Source of the DNA: Hydrogenovibrio sp. JE_KL2
GTDB taxonomy: Bacteria > Pseudomonadota > Gammaproteobacteria > Thiomicrospirales > Thiomicrospiraceae
Length of the DNA stretch: 64,000 nt
Direction: 5' to 3'
Assembly: GCF_009296185.1 (NCBI RefSeq)
Contig: NZ_WBJR01000005.1
Location: 1-64,000, forward strand
Shown: positions 55,205 to 64,000 of the stretch, in pieces
Position numbering within the stretch: position 1 is the stretch's first letter
How the letters are laid out: each line of letters begins with the position of its first letter
Made by a program: the position numbers and the translations under genes
Notes under the pieces: model-generated
Seen by the model: the letters and a program-made list of their open reading frames with translations, nothing else
What the model was told of the DNA's origin: nothing
The model's database searches: none

Positions 55205-56200
55205 TCAGCCACCTAGGCTGACCATTTGGCGAAATTCGATATTGTGTACGTTTTCGTTGAAAAAATGACGTTCTGGCTTTTTCAACATGGCATCGACAAT
55301 CATTTGTTTGAGGTCTTCGTCGCTGATGCCTTCGCGAATTGGCGTTCTTAGGTCAACGGAGTCTTCCTGACCCAAGCAAAGAGCCAACACGCCTCTTGCA
55401 GTGAGTCTTACGCGGTTACAGCTTTCACAAAAGTGTTGTGACACTGCGGAAATGACGCCAATGCGTGTGTCGGTGCCTTTAATAATGAAATTCTTTGATG
55501 GTCCATCGTGTGACTTACCTGCTGATGGAATCAAATCTGTCCCAACATGAGCCTTAATACGCTTCATGATGGCGTCCATAGGGTAGTGCTGATCCATCAA
55601 ACTGATGCCGGCTTCACCAATCGGCATGGTTTCGATAAAGCGTACTTCAACGCTTTTTTCAAGACCGTAGTCGACCATGCGTTCAATTTCACCATCATTG
55701 GTGCCTTTCATGACAACCATGTTGAACTTGATGGGATTTAGCCCAGCTTCCAAAGCGGCATCAACACCGGCAAGCACCTTTTTCAGGTCGCCGCCACGGG
55801 TGATTTTGTTGAATAGTTCCGGTTTTAACGAGTCGATGGAAATATTGGCGCGGGTTATGCCCGCTTCCTTTAATGCGACAGCGTGTTTGTCCAGAAAGTG
55901 TCCATTGGTAGAAAGAGCGATTTCTTTGAGTCCATCGAGCGGACTGATGGTTGAAACAAAGTCAGAAAGTCCTTTACGTACCAGAGGCTCACCGCCGGTG
56001 ATGCGTACCTTGGTAACACCAAGTTCGACAAATGCTTTGATGATTCTGCTGAGTTCGTCGAAATCAAGGTATTCGGTATGACGACCTTCAGGATGTGCGC
56101 CTTGTTCAGGCATACAGTAGCCGCAACGGTAGTTACACTTGTCCGTAACGGAGACTCGCAAGTATTCTATTTTTCGGTTAAAAGGATCAATTAAAGCCAT
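55205..56200 (-). CDS. moaA: GTP 3',8-cyclase (radical SAM)
   Basis: MoaA starts molybdopterin synthesis by rearranging GTP. The 331-residue protein has the N-terminal SAM cluster CNYRCGYCMPE (CxxxCxxC) and a C-terminal cluster whose cysteines include CESCNRVRLTARGVLALCLG. It ends in the catalytic Gly-Gly (FRQMVSLGG). KVRITGGEPLVRKGL is the SAM-binding block. It heads moaA-moaD-moaE, downstream of a terminator that closes the sox pair. Confidence 0.97.
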   Translation of the reverse strand: MALIDPFNRKIEYLRVSVTDKCNYRCGYCMPEQGAHPEGRHTEYLDFDELSRIIKAFVELGVTKVRITGGEPLVRKGLSDFVSTISPLDGLKEIALSTNGHFLDKHAVALKEAGITRANISIDSLKPELFNKITRGGDLKKVLAGVDAALEAGLNPIKFNMVVMKGTNDGEIERMVDYGLEKSVEVRFIETMPIGEAGISLMDQHYPMDAIMKRIKAHVGTDLIPSAGKSHDGPSKNFIIKGTDTRIGVISAVSQHFCESCNRVRLTARGVLALCLGQEDSVDLRTPIREGISDEDLKQMIVDAMLKKPERHFFNENVHNIEFRQMVSLGG

Positions 56201-56338
56201 TTCGTTATATTCATTTGGGAATAACGGCGTATTCTACGTGATTATCTTGATTTTTCAAGACTTTATTCTGCAAAAGTCAGGGTTTATACAGAGTTTGAAA
56301 AGACGGTAGAGATGAGGAGAAAATTAGGAATAGAAAAC

Positions 56339-56364
56339 AAAAAAGCCCGCGTAAAGCGGGCTTT
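56339..56364 (-). terminator. Terminator after soxD
   Basis: GCCCGC/GCGGGC with loop GTAAA and flanking AAA/TTT is followed on the minus strand by TTTTTTG. It lies 24 bases after the soxD stop. Confidence 0.9.
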
Positions 56365-56387
56365 CTCACATCTAAACTAAGTTTAGA

Positions 56388-57473
56388 TTACATACCAGCG
56401 TGACCAACACCTGGAGGGGCTTCATGTAAACGTTGTGGAACGTTGTACTGGAAGCTACCGTCAGGTAGTTTACGCGCTTCTGTAAAGTGATGGATGTTAC
56501 CTTTACCGTCACCAACCATGTAGTCAGGACAGTCTTTCATGCAACGTGGGTTGTGAACAACTGGACGGTGGTCACAGAAGAAGTTGCCTTGGTTTTTCAT
56601 GAACTTGTTTTGCTTCATTAGCATAACAGAGTTGTAGAAATCATCATCATCCAACTGTACTGGGTTGCCGTCTTTGTCGAAACCTTTTGGAATGTAGTTA
56701 GATTGCATGATGTAACCAACCATACCCATGTAACCTGCATCACCGATGAATGGTGCATTAGGTGTCCAGAAAGGCATTGCACGACGGATGTAGTCAAACA
56801 AAGTCGTCGCATATGGCCAGTAGTTACCAACAGTTTTCATTGGTGCTGGTGCACTTGGGTCAGTTGCAACTAGGCTTTGGTCTACCGCTAGAGGTAGGTA
56901 ACCTTTAGCACCTTCACCGAATTCACCGTGACACATACCACAGAACTTAACGTAAACTTCACCACCTTTTTCTACAGTCATACCGACTTTAGGATCAGGA
57001 AGGCCGTTACCGTCACCATCTACAGAGATGTTCCAGATTTTCATTGCAGATTCAGCGATTGGCGTACCAAAACCGTTTGCAACGAAAGTCGAATCATCAT
57101 AATAGTGCTTTTTAGCAGCATTATGAACATCTAGGAAAGCGGCAGGAACCTTACATTGACCATTTCCGTGGTCACCACCGTCGATAGCATCATCAACTTC
57201 GAAAGAGTAAGGGTTGTTAGGATCCAACTTACCAATTAGACCTTCACGACCGTTCATAGCGTCTTTACCTAGGATCTGAGCAATAACTTTAGAATCTAGA
57301 TACTTACCACCATTCGCTTCGATGATTTCTTTGTAGTTGGAAGCATATTTGCCGTCCATTTTTGCAGCATCACCAGAGTTGCTGCCAGAGTTGCCAGACA
57401 TTGCGAACGCAGAACCTGCGAAAGCAAATGTAGCAATACCTGCTGCTAGTAGAGTTTTCTTAGTACTGAACAT
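56388..57473 (-). CDS. soxD: SoxD-type cytochrome c subunit of sulfite (sulfane) dehydrogenase
   Basis: This 361-residue periplasmic protein has a signal peptide (first 24 residues, FAFAGSAFA) and accepts electrons from SoxC during oxidation of the SoxY-bound sulfane sulfur. One haem motif is visible, CGMCH near residue 178; cysteines near 300-315 (CDHRP, CMKDC) do not form a second CxxCH, so it is probably a mono-haem form, unlike di-haem SoxD of Paracoccus. The N-terminal region (about 40-170) carries an extra domain. Its start overlaps the soxC end by 14 bases. Confidence 0.88.
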   Translation of the reverse strand: MFSTKKTLLAAGIATFAFAGSAFAMSGNSGSNSGDAAKMDGKYASNYKEIIEANGGKYLDSKVIAQILGKDAMNGREGLIGKLDPNNPYSFEVDDAIDGGDHGNGQCKVPAAFLDVHNAAKKHYYDDSTFVANGFGTPIAESAMKIWNISVDGDGNGLPDPKVGMTVEKGGEVYVKFCGMCHGEFGEGAKGYLPLAVDQSLVATDPSAPAPMKTVGNYWPYATTLFDYIRRAMPFWTPNAPFIGDAGYMGMVGYIMQSNYIPKGFDKDGNPVQLDDDDFYNSVMLMKQNKFMKNQGNFFCDHRPVVHNPRCMKDCPDYMVGDGKGNIHHFTEARKLPDGSFQYNVPQRLHEAPPGVGHAGM

Positions 57474-58830
57474 TTTGAATCAAGCCTCCGTTTGCACCGT
57501 TATCCCAAGGATGTACTCTCCAAGTTACCATCGCAGTACGGTGGTAAACGTTGTTCGTTCCTTCAATTGCACGCATTTGTGGCATTGTAGGTTGTACATA
57601 CCCGGTTTCGTCTGTAGTACGGCTCATCAAGAATGCTTCAGAACCATCCCAATCCCATTCGATTTCGAAACGAGTCCAAGCTTTATCAAGAACAGGTGAA
57701 GTAAAGTGTGCTTCTTTCCAGTTTTTACCGCCGTCGAATGAAACATCAACGTGAGCAACTTTACCACGACCAGACCATGCTAGACCACGAACGTAGTATT
57801 TACCAGGACCTTGCATTTTGAAGTCTGGAGATGGGTAAGTGATTACAGAGTTAGCTTCCATGTACCATGAGAAACGTTGTGCAGTACCATCAGGCATAAG
57901 CTCAGTGTACTTAGAAGTTTCTTCACGGTGTTGTAGAGGAACATCGTGTACGTAGATACGACGTAGGTATTTAACCCACATGTTAGCTTCACAACCAGGT
58001 ACTACCAAACGAATTGGGTAACCTTGTTCACGACGTAGTGCTTCACCGTTTTGTGCGTAAGCAACATAGCAGTCATCCATTGCCATATCAACAGGAACAG
58101 AACGAGACATACCAGATGCATCAGAACCTTCAGGAATAATCCACTTACCTTCTGGTTTGATACCAGCTTCTTTTAGAAGGTCAGATAGACGAACACCAGT
58201 GTATTCAACACAAGACATCATCCCGTGAGTCCATTGAACTGAGTTCAACTGAACACCTTTCCATTCCATCGCGCCGTTAGCTGGACATTCGATGAAGTGA
58301 ATACGAGAAATTGATGGGAAACGTTTTAGGTCATCCATAGTGAAAATCAATGGACGCTCAACCAAACCGTGAATAACTAGACGATGCTTAGCAGGATCGA
58401 TAGTTGGTACACCACCGTGGTAACGTTCAAAGTGAAGACCGTTTGGTGTGATAATACCGTTTAGGCTTTGGATAGGTGTCATAGTGATCGACGCCATTGA
58501 GTCAGGTGTTAGCCACTCAAGAGTACGACGTTGAACTTCTTTCTCATATGGAGAAGGCATGCCGTAAGGGTACTTACGAACACCGAAACCAAGAGATTTA
58601 CGTTCTATCTGATCAGGTAGGACGGTTGTAATTTCTTTTTCGCCTTTGTAAGGTGCGACCGCTTTAACAGGGTCGAACTTGTTGACTCCATCAACCGAGT
58701 CAGCTAGAGCGGATTTGGTGAACAGTACACCACCCGCTACAGCCGCACTTCCTTTTAGGAAAGCACGACGGCTTTGATTGCGAGATTCCTCAGTTTGGAT
58801 CGCAACCTTTTCAACGATTTTATCTGTCAT
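57460..58830 (-). CDS. soxC: SoxC, molybdenum sulfite (sulfane) dehydrogenase subunit
   Basis: SoxC is the molybdopterin subunit of the SoxCD complex in the periplasm. A twin-arginine signal SRRAFLKG precedes a hydrophobic stretch (first 45 residues). The sulfite-oxidase fold follows, with the molybdenum-ligand cysteine in RIHFIECPANGAMEW near 187 and the C-terminal dimerisation domain (HVDVSFDGGKNWKEAHF). The 456-residue length is normal. GGAGC precedes the start. It leads a two-gene unit with soxD. The moa genes lie just beyond the terminator and supply its cofactor. Confidence 0.94.
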   Translation of the reverse strand: MTDKIVEKVAIQTEESRNQSRRAFLKGSAAVAGGVLFTKSALADSVDGVNKFDPVKAVAPYKGEKEITTVLPDQIERKSLGFGVRKYPYGMPSPYEKEVQRRTLEWLTPDSMASITMTPIQSLNGIITPNGLHFERYHGGVPTIDPAKHRLVIHGLVERPLIFTMDDLKRFPSISRIHFIECPANGAMEWKGVQLNSVQWTHGMMSCVEYTGVRLSDLLKEAGIKPEGKWIIPEGSDASGMSRSVPVDMAMDDCYVAYAQNGEALRREQGYPIRLVVPGCEANMWVKYLRRIYVHDVPLQHREETSKYTELMPDGTAQRFSWYMEANSVITYPSPDFKMQGPGKYYVRGLAWSGRGKVAHVDVSFDGGKNWKEAHFTSPVLDKAWTRFEIEWDWDGSEAFLMSRTTDETGYVQPTMPQMRAIEGTNNVYHRTAMVTWRVHPWDNGANGGLIQNVQY

Positions 58831-59080
58831 TTAATGCTCCTTGATTGACATTCCTGCTAAAACAAAAATGTCCCAGATTCAAGAGTTTACTATTTAAATA
58901 TAGCTTATTGTAAAGCCGTGACCATTTTGCTCAGACAAAAAAGACACGGAATTGCTGGACGATTATATTAAGTTTAAAGGTGCTTAAGTTCAAGCATTAA
59001 ACCCCTAAAAATTAGCAAATCCTGATATAAATTTTTTATGCCATAGTGATTTTTTTCTATTTGTAGGGGATATAACCTGA

Positions 59081-59527
59081 CTATTTAGGTAGGTCTTTTC
59101 GGCTACAGATGGGGCCTGCCTTAGGATTTTCAATGTCTTCAGCAACCTGAGCCAAAAATGATTGCAGTTCGTCGATTGTCAGTACGGAAAGAATTTTATT
59201 CATGATTTCCGGCTTGATAGCAACGGTTGTATATTCGCCACTTTCAAGTTTTACTTGAACACCACAAGCATCTGCCAATGCGCCCTCTTCTCCATTGCCT
59301 TCAAATTGTGCCGCTTGCTCGCCAAACAATAAGTCTGAATAGTATTCTTCGAGTACATCGGCTTGTTCATCATCTAGACTACCTTTGATGGAAACCTCAA
59401 ATGAGGTTTCACCGTAAGGGGAGGTTTCTTCTCGAATATCGGCATCCAGATTGTGTGTCTTGGCAAAGGCAGCGAATTTTTCTGCGATAGGCTGGTCGAA
59501 AAAGGTGTATTCAAAATTTTCTAACAT
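59081..59527 (-). CDS. Hypothetical acidic protein, 148 aa
   Basis: No family is recognised. The protein is small, soluble and acidic (EETSPYGETSFEVSIKGSLD, ADVLEEYYSDLLFGEQAAQF), with a single cysteine pair far apart (DACGV, PICSR) and no signal peptide. It stands alone, with 250 bases of gene-free DNA upstream towards soxC, where nothing specific is seen, and hemB divergent on the other side. The coding potential is good (long frame, sensible composition). Confidence 0.7.
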   Translation of the reverse strand: MLENFEYTFFDQPIAEKFAAFAKTHNLDADIREETSPYGETSFEVSIKGSLDDEQADVLEEYYSDLLFGEQAAQFEGNGEEGALADACGVQVKLESGEYTTVAIKPEIMNKILSVLTIDELQSFLAQVAEDIENPKAGPICSRKDLPK

Positions 59528-59658
59528 AATATCGGACCTTAGTTTTGTTAAGTTATCTTCGCGCTGAATCCATTATCTATCCATGATTTGCCGGGTTTAT
59601 TTTGGCAGAAGAAGGGAGTATCATCTACCGCACCCAATTCAACACGCACAGAGATTAA

Positions 59659-60669
<1,011 letters not shown>

Positions 60670-60678
60670 GATTTGCAA

Positions 60679-61524
60679 ATGCCGTCCATTGATTGTTATG
60701 CAGTAGTGGGCAATCCGATTGCCCACTCAAAATCTCCACAAATTCATCGTTTGTTTGCTGAGCAGACAGATCAAGCGCTTGTGTATGAAGCGATTCGTAT
60801 CGATTCTGAACAAACCCCTTTCGAGTATGCCGTACGCCAATTGATGACAAAAGGCTATAAAGGGTTAAACGTTACCGTACCGTTTAAATTGGATGCCTAC
60901 CAGTTTGCAACGGAACTGACGGCAAGGGCAAAAACGGCACAAGCCGTTAATACTTTAAAATTTAGTGAAGACGGTTCGATACTGGGTGACAACACCGATG
61001 GTATTGGGCTGGTCAGTGATATTGAAATCAACGGCAACAGTCCGTTCAAGGACAAGCGTGTTTTGATTCTCGGTGCCGGTGGCGCGGTTCAAGGCGTTTT
61101 GCAGCCGTTATTGGAAAAGGTTCCCGCCAGTGTTCATATAGCGAACCGCACTGCTGAAAAAGCGCAGGAACTTGCGGGGCGTTTTAATGATGGTCTTGTG
61201 GTGACCGCAAGCGGCTGGGAAGATATTCCTTGTGAGCAGGGTTTTGATATCGTGATCAACGGTACATCCGCCAGCCTCGAAAAGAAAGTGCCGCCTATTT
61301 CTCCAGCCTGCTTAAAATCCGATAGCTTGGTGTATGACATGATGTATGGCGCTGAGCCGACCGTGTTTATGGATTGGGCAAAACAACATCAGCCGAGCTG
61401 CCAGGTGATGGATGGTCTGGGAATGCTCGTCGGTCAGGCGGCAGAAGCCTTTTTCTTATGGCGAGGCGTTCGCCCTGAAACGGCCAGCGTTATTCAGCAG
61501 ATTAGAGACGGCATTTCGGCTTAA
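60679..61524 (+). CDS. aroE: Shikimate dehydrogenase (NADP+)
   Basis: AroE reduces 3-dehydroshikimate in aromatic amino-acid synthesis. The 281-residue length fits. Shikimate-site residues lie in GNPIAHSKSPQIH and NVTVPFK, catalytic Asp/Asn in DNTDGIGLV, and the NADP loop in GAGGAVQGVL with basic NRT after. ATG 60679 is chosen over TTG 60673. A decayed and a good dispersed-repeat copy lie in the 82 bases behind it. Confidence 0.96.
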   Translation: MPSIDCYAVVGNPIAHSKSPQIHRLFAEQTDQALVYEAIRIDSEQTPFEYAVRQLMTKGYKGLNVTVPFKLDAYQFATELTARAKTAQAVNTLKFSEDGSILGDNTDGIGLVSDIEINGNSPFKDKRVLILGAGGAVQGVLQPLLEKVPASVHIANRTAEKAQELAGRFNDGLVVTASGWEDIPCEQGFDIVINGTSASLEKKVPPISPACLKSDSLVYDMMYGAEPTVFMDWAKQHQPSCQVMDGLGMLVGQAAEAFFLWRGVRPETASVIQQIRDGISA

Positions 61525-61557
61525 CAAGCCTGGCAGTTTACTATCGCCTCAACGTAT

Positions 61558-61576
61558 AAAATCTACCAGGTTGGGG
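61558..61576 (-). repeat. Dispersed 19-mer repeat between aroE and the DUF4010 gene
   Basis: This is a full reverse copy, T variant. Upstream at 61525-61540 lies CAAGCCTGGCAGTTTA, which looks like a decayed forward copy; together they would form a third inverted pair at a convergent junction. Confidence 0.9.
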
Positions 61577-61606
61577 TTAGACAAAAAACCAGCGGCCCAA
61601 TTCAAC

Positions 61607-62866
61607 TCAATAAAACCAACCCAATGCAATGGTAATTAATCCAAAAACGGCTAGCCAAGTGGCGCTATGTTTGCCCACTTTCGGCTCGGCGATAGCATAA
61701 GCATACACGGCTTTCAGCAAGTTGTTGGAGCCTGCGGCAATCAGAACCGCACTGGCAATCATACTGCTTGTCGCATGGTAATGACCGTTTAGCAACGACA
61801 GCACAAATGGATCAATATCGGTAAACCCGACCACCAAAGACAAATAGCGCAGACCGTCTTCTCCAAAATGCTGCGTCACCGCTTGTGTGATGACGGCCAT
61901 CATCACAAACAGTCCGGCAAATACAAAAGCGATTTTTAGCTCAAGTGGGTTGTTGTGAGCGTTTTTGTCCACCTGCTGTTGTGTACCATGACGGTCTTCC
62001 AAACGGTCGTAAACGATAGTTGCCACAAACACGAGTACCGCCAAGCCCACCATTGGCTTCCACAGTGCTAATGCCACTTGCCAATTGAACACGCCGGCAA
62101 TTCCAAGCAGTCTTAAGTACATCAATCCTGTGGCGATTAAAATGGCGCCAGTCATTTTGTAGCTGAATCTTGGGTGCAGCATAGATTTTTTACTGAGGGC
62201 GACGGTGGTGGCGGTGGAAGAATAGATACCACCAAATATCCCGGTGAGGAGCACACCTTGGTTGGGGAAAAAGTAGCGCTGTGACACATACCCGAGGTAG
62301 GAAATGGAGGATACAACCACAACCGCGAGCCAGACTTTGAATGGCGAGACCGGAATCCAGTGGCTGATAGCATTCTGAGGCAGCAAAGGCAAAATGACAA
62401 TGCTGAGTAAAATCAACTTTGCAAGCGTGGTGATTTCACTGGTATCAAGCTTAGAAACCGCTTCATTAATAGCCGCTTTGGAGCCGAGAAGTAATACGCT
62501 GATAACAAAAATACTGGCGAGTACCCAAAGAGGTTGTGTCATGACAAGCGGCGCATAGCTATAGGTAAGTGCCCACACGAGATAACTCAAAACGCCGCTT
62601 CTTTGTGCCTCGAGCTTGCGCCAGTAGAGCAACAGATAGATGGCGGTTAACGCGAGGAATCCCGCTAAAAACAGATTGGGATCGATAAGGTAAAAGACAA
62701 ATCCGAGCAGTCCGGTGAACGCATAGGTACGGATGGTGCCGAAGGAGTGCTGTTTGTCATCAGGGTGGTATTGTTGGTGGTAGTCTCTCATTTCCAGCCC
62801 GGTCAAGAAGCTGAAAAGCAATACTAAAATCAACTGTCCCCAAAGTGCATGCTGCAACACAATCAT
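61607..62866 (-). CDS. MgtC/DUF4010-type polytopic membrane protein
   Basis: The 419-residue protein is hydrophobic with about 11-12 membrane helices. Its N-terminal part (GQLILVLLFSFLTGLEMRDYH, then RTYAFTGLLGFVFYLID) is MgtC/SapB-like and the rest resembles the DUF4010 family (GIFGGIYSSTATTVALSKKS, ASAVLIAAGSNNLLKAVYAY). The transported species is not known. It converges with aroE; the carbonic anhydrase-like gene lies 47 bases upstream. Confidence 0.85.
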   Translation of the reverse strand: MIVLQHALWGQLILVLLFSFLTGLEMRDYHQQYHPDDKQHSFGTIRTYAFTGLLGFVFYLIDPNLFLAGFLALTAIYLLLYWRKLEAQRSGVLSYLVWALTYSYAPLVMTQPLWVLASIFVISVLLLGSKAAINEAVSKLDTSEITTLAKLILLSIVILPLLPQNAISHWIPVSPFKVWLAVVVVSSISYLGYVSQRYFFPNQGVLLTGIFGGIYSSTATTVALSKKSMLHPRFSYKMTGAILIATGLMYLRLLGIAGVFNWQVALALWKPMVGLAVLVFVATIVYDRLEDRHGTQQQVDKNAHNNPLELKIAFVFAGLFVMMAVITQAVTQHFGEDGLRYLSLVVGFTDIDPFVLSLLNGHYHATSSMIASAVLIAAGSNNLLKAVYAYAIAEPKVGKHSATWLAVFGLITIALGWFY

Positions 62867-62913
62867 TGATGGGCCTCTCTTGTCTTAACCATATTGAGAA
62901 TCCGGTGGATTAG

Positions 62914-63453
62914 TTAAAGCGGTTTAACTTGGGTCTGGAACTCATTTTTCAACTTGACGTAATGCTCCGCCGAATACTTGAAAAACGCTTTTTCTTCCTC
63001 TGTCAAAGGGCGCGCTTGCTTCACCGGAGAGCCAACATAAAGGTAGCCACTTTCCAGCACTTTTCCAGGGGGTACCAAGCTGTTAGCACCCACCAAAACG
63101 TGTTTTTGAACTACTGCGTTATCCAAAACAACAGCGCCCATGCCAATCAAGCTCTCATCTTCTATGATGCACCCGTGCAGTACGGCGTTATGACCTATCG
63201 TAACGTCTTTGCCTACGATGCATTTTGATCCTTTGGTCAAAGGGGATTCGTGCGTGGTGTGTACGACAGCACCGTCTTGAATATTGGTACGGTCGCCAAT
63301 TTTGATATCGTTGACATCGCCACGTAATGTTGCATTTGGCCAAATGCTGACGTTTTCACCCAGTTCGCACTTTCCGATTACAACAGCAGAATCATCGACC
63401 CAGCTTTCTTTGCCAATGATGGGAGAGATAGAGTTGTAAGTTCTTAAAGCCAT
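62914..63453 (-). CDS. Gamma-carbonic anhydrase family protein
   Basis: This is a left-handed beta-helix (hexapeptide repeat) protein of 179 residues related to YrdA/CaiE. Repeats run from about 20 to 150 (IGKCELGENVSIWPNATLRG, IGHNAVLHGCIIEDESLIGM). Metal-ligand histidines appear as VVHTTHE and IGHNAVLHGC, so zinc binding is plausible; anhydrase activity in this subgroup is variable. In a carbon-fixing sulfur oxidiser it could assist bicarbonate use, but nothing here proves that. Confidence 0.88.
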   Translation of the reverse strand: MALRTYNSISPIIGKESWVDDSAVVIGKCELGENVSIWPNATLRGDVNDIKIGDRTNIQDGAVVHTTHESPLTKGSKCIVGKDVTIGHNAVLHGCIIEDESLIGMGAVVLDNAVVQKHVLVGANSLVPPGKVLESGYLYVGSPVKQARPLTEEEKAFFKYSAEHYVKLKNEFQTQVKPL

Positions 63454-63711
63454 GGTTATTCCTTGGTTTTTTTATAACATTTTTGGTGCGATTTATTATA
63501 CGGGTTTGAAATCCTTCGGTTTTGTAAATGATGGATAAGGAAGCAGGTGGGCGTGTTATTGTTTGAAATTTCAGGACTTTTCGTGTGGATTAAAGTATTA
63601 TTAAATTATGAAATAATGTTTATTTATCAAAGCTAGGAATTTTTGAATTGTTGTGCTTGCATCTTGGCGATTAAGATAAAGCTGCATTTAGGAAAAAGTT
63701 GGGGATTTCAA

Positions 63712-64000
63712 GTGGTGACGAAAATGGATTCAATGATTTCGGTAAAGAGTAGAAGCTTCTATTCAGATGAAAAAACTTCACTTGAGAATTTAGACAAGCG
63801 ACAAACTGTTAGGGTTGCTTCTAACCGACCGGTGGTGATGAAAGTCAATGACTCAACCATCTTCGCAACCATGACAGATTTTTCAAAGCATGGGTTGGGT
63901 TTTATCGCCATGTATCAAATTGATCCCAATGAGACCGTTGAAGTGCACTTTGATATTCCCTTTAAAAACGGCTTCAAGAGCTTCTTGTTTAGTGCTCAGG
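63712..64000 (+). CDS. PilZ-domain protein, 5' part (3' end outside window)
   Basis: The reading frame runs off the right edge after 96 codons. It carries the c-di-GMP-binding PilZ signature: KRQTVR (RxxxR-type) near 28-33, then DFSKHGLGF (D/NxSxxG). GTG 63712 follows GGGG by 7 bases; ATG 63724 is the alternative. It would be an effector for the c-di-GMP enzymes in this window. The 258 bases before it are AT-rich and empty apart from its own leader. Confidence 0.8.
   Translation, partial: MVTKMDSMISVKSRSFYSDEKTSLENLDKRQTVRVASNRPVVMKVNDSTIFATMTDFSKHGLGFIAMYQIDPNETVEVHFDIPFKNGFKSFLFSAQ

Overview
The window looks like the chromosome of a free-living, motile gammaproteobacterial sulfur oxidiser. 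The evidence is a SoxC/SoxD sulfite dehydrogenase pair beside a molybdenum-cofactor cluster, a gammaproteobacterial hemCDXY operon, the trxA-rho order, many c-di-GMP signalling genes, a chemoreceptor and a FliA-type promoter. The Hydrogenovibrio/Thiomicrospira/Thiomicrorhabdus group fits, but that is inference from gene content. Base composition is moderate and fairly even. I see no rRNA, tRNA, CRISPR array, insertion sequence or prophage. Almost everything is chromosomal core plus signalling genes.

Layout. 1-7.2 kb: the C-terminal part of a giant type I-secreted adhesin (Ig-like, PA14, cadherin-like, VWA, RTX), then a degenerate kinase with Sel1 repeats and a small unknown gene. 7.3-11.4 kb: apt, a membrane diguanylate cyclase, argH and a thioredoxin-like lipoprotein. 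11.5-18.3 kb: hemC-hemD-hemX-hemY followed by a fatty acid cis/trans isomerase. 18.4-25.9 kb: a small motility protein behind a sigma-28-like promoter, hemW, an AsmA protein, trmB, mutY-yggX and an EAL/HDOD protein. 25.9-34.9 kb: hemE, an SNase-like protein, rpmE2, rho, trxA, uvrD and mnmC. 35-36.9 kb: a three-gene envelope operon. 36.9-45.8 kb: HD-GYP and metallo-beta-lactamase phosphodiesterase-type genes flanking a Fur-like site, then a MoCF-domain protein, a flavoprotein, mtnN, luxS, a Bax-like lipoprotein, pip and dtd. 45.9-52.6 kb: a REC-PAS-GGDEF-EAL protein, an Hpt protein, two unknown membrane proteins, moaC and a poly-HAMP chemoreceptor. 53.1-58.8 kb: moeA, moaE, moaD, moaA, soxD and soxC. 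58.8-64 kb: an unknown protein, hemB, aroE, a DUF4010 protein, a gamma-carbonic anhydrase-like protein and a truncated PilZ protein.

How the genes fit together. The moa/moe genes make the molybdopterin cofactor that SoxC needs. Seven tetrapyrrole genes (hemB, C, D, E, W, X, Y) could feed haem to SoxD and to the c-type isomerase. At least five c-di-GMP-related proteins (GGDEF, degenerate EAL-HDOD, HD-GYP, GGDEF-EAL, PilZ) share the window with a large surface adhesin and motility genes, as expected for a bacterium switching between swimming and attachment.

Most unusual signal. A 19-base word, CCCCAACCTGGYAGATTTT, occurs about ten times in near-perfect form in both orientations. Some copies lie inside unrelated genes in several reading frames, and others form head-to-head pairs at three convergent gene junctions where they can fold as terminators. 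This is the behaviour of DNA uptake sequences in Neisseria and Haemophilus, but the word is not one I recognise.
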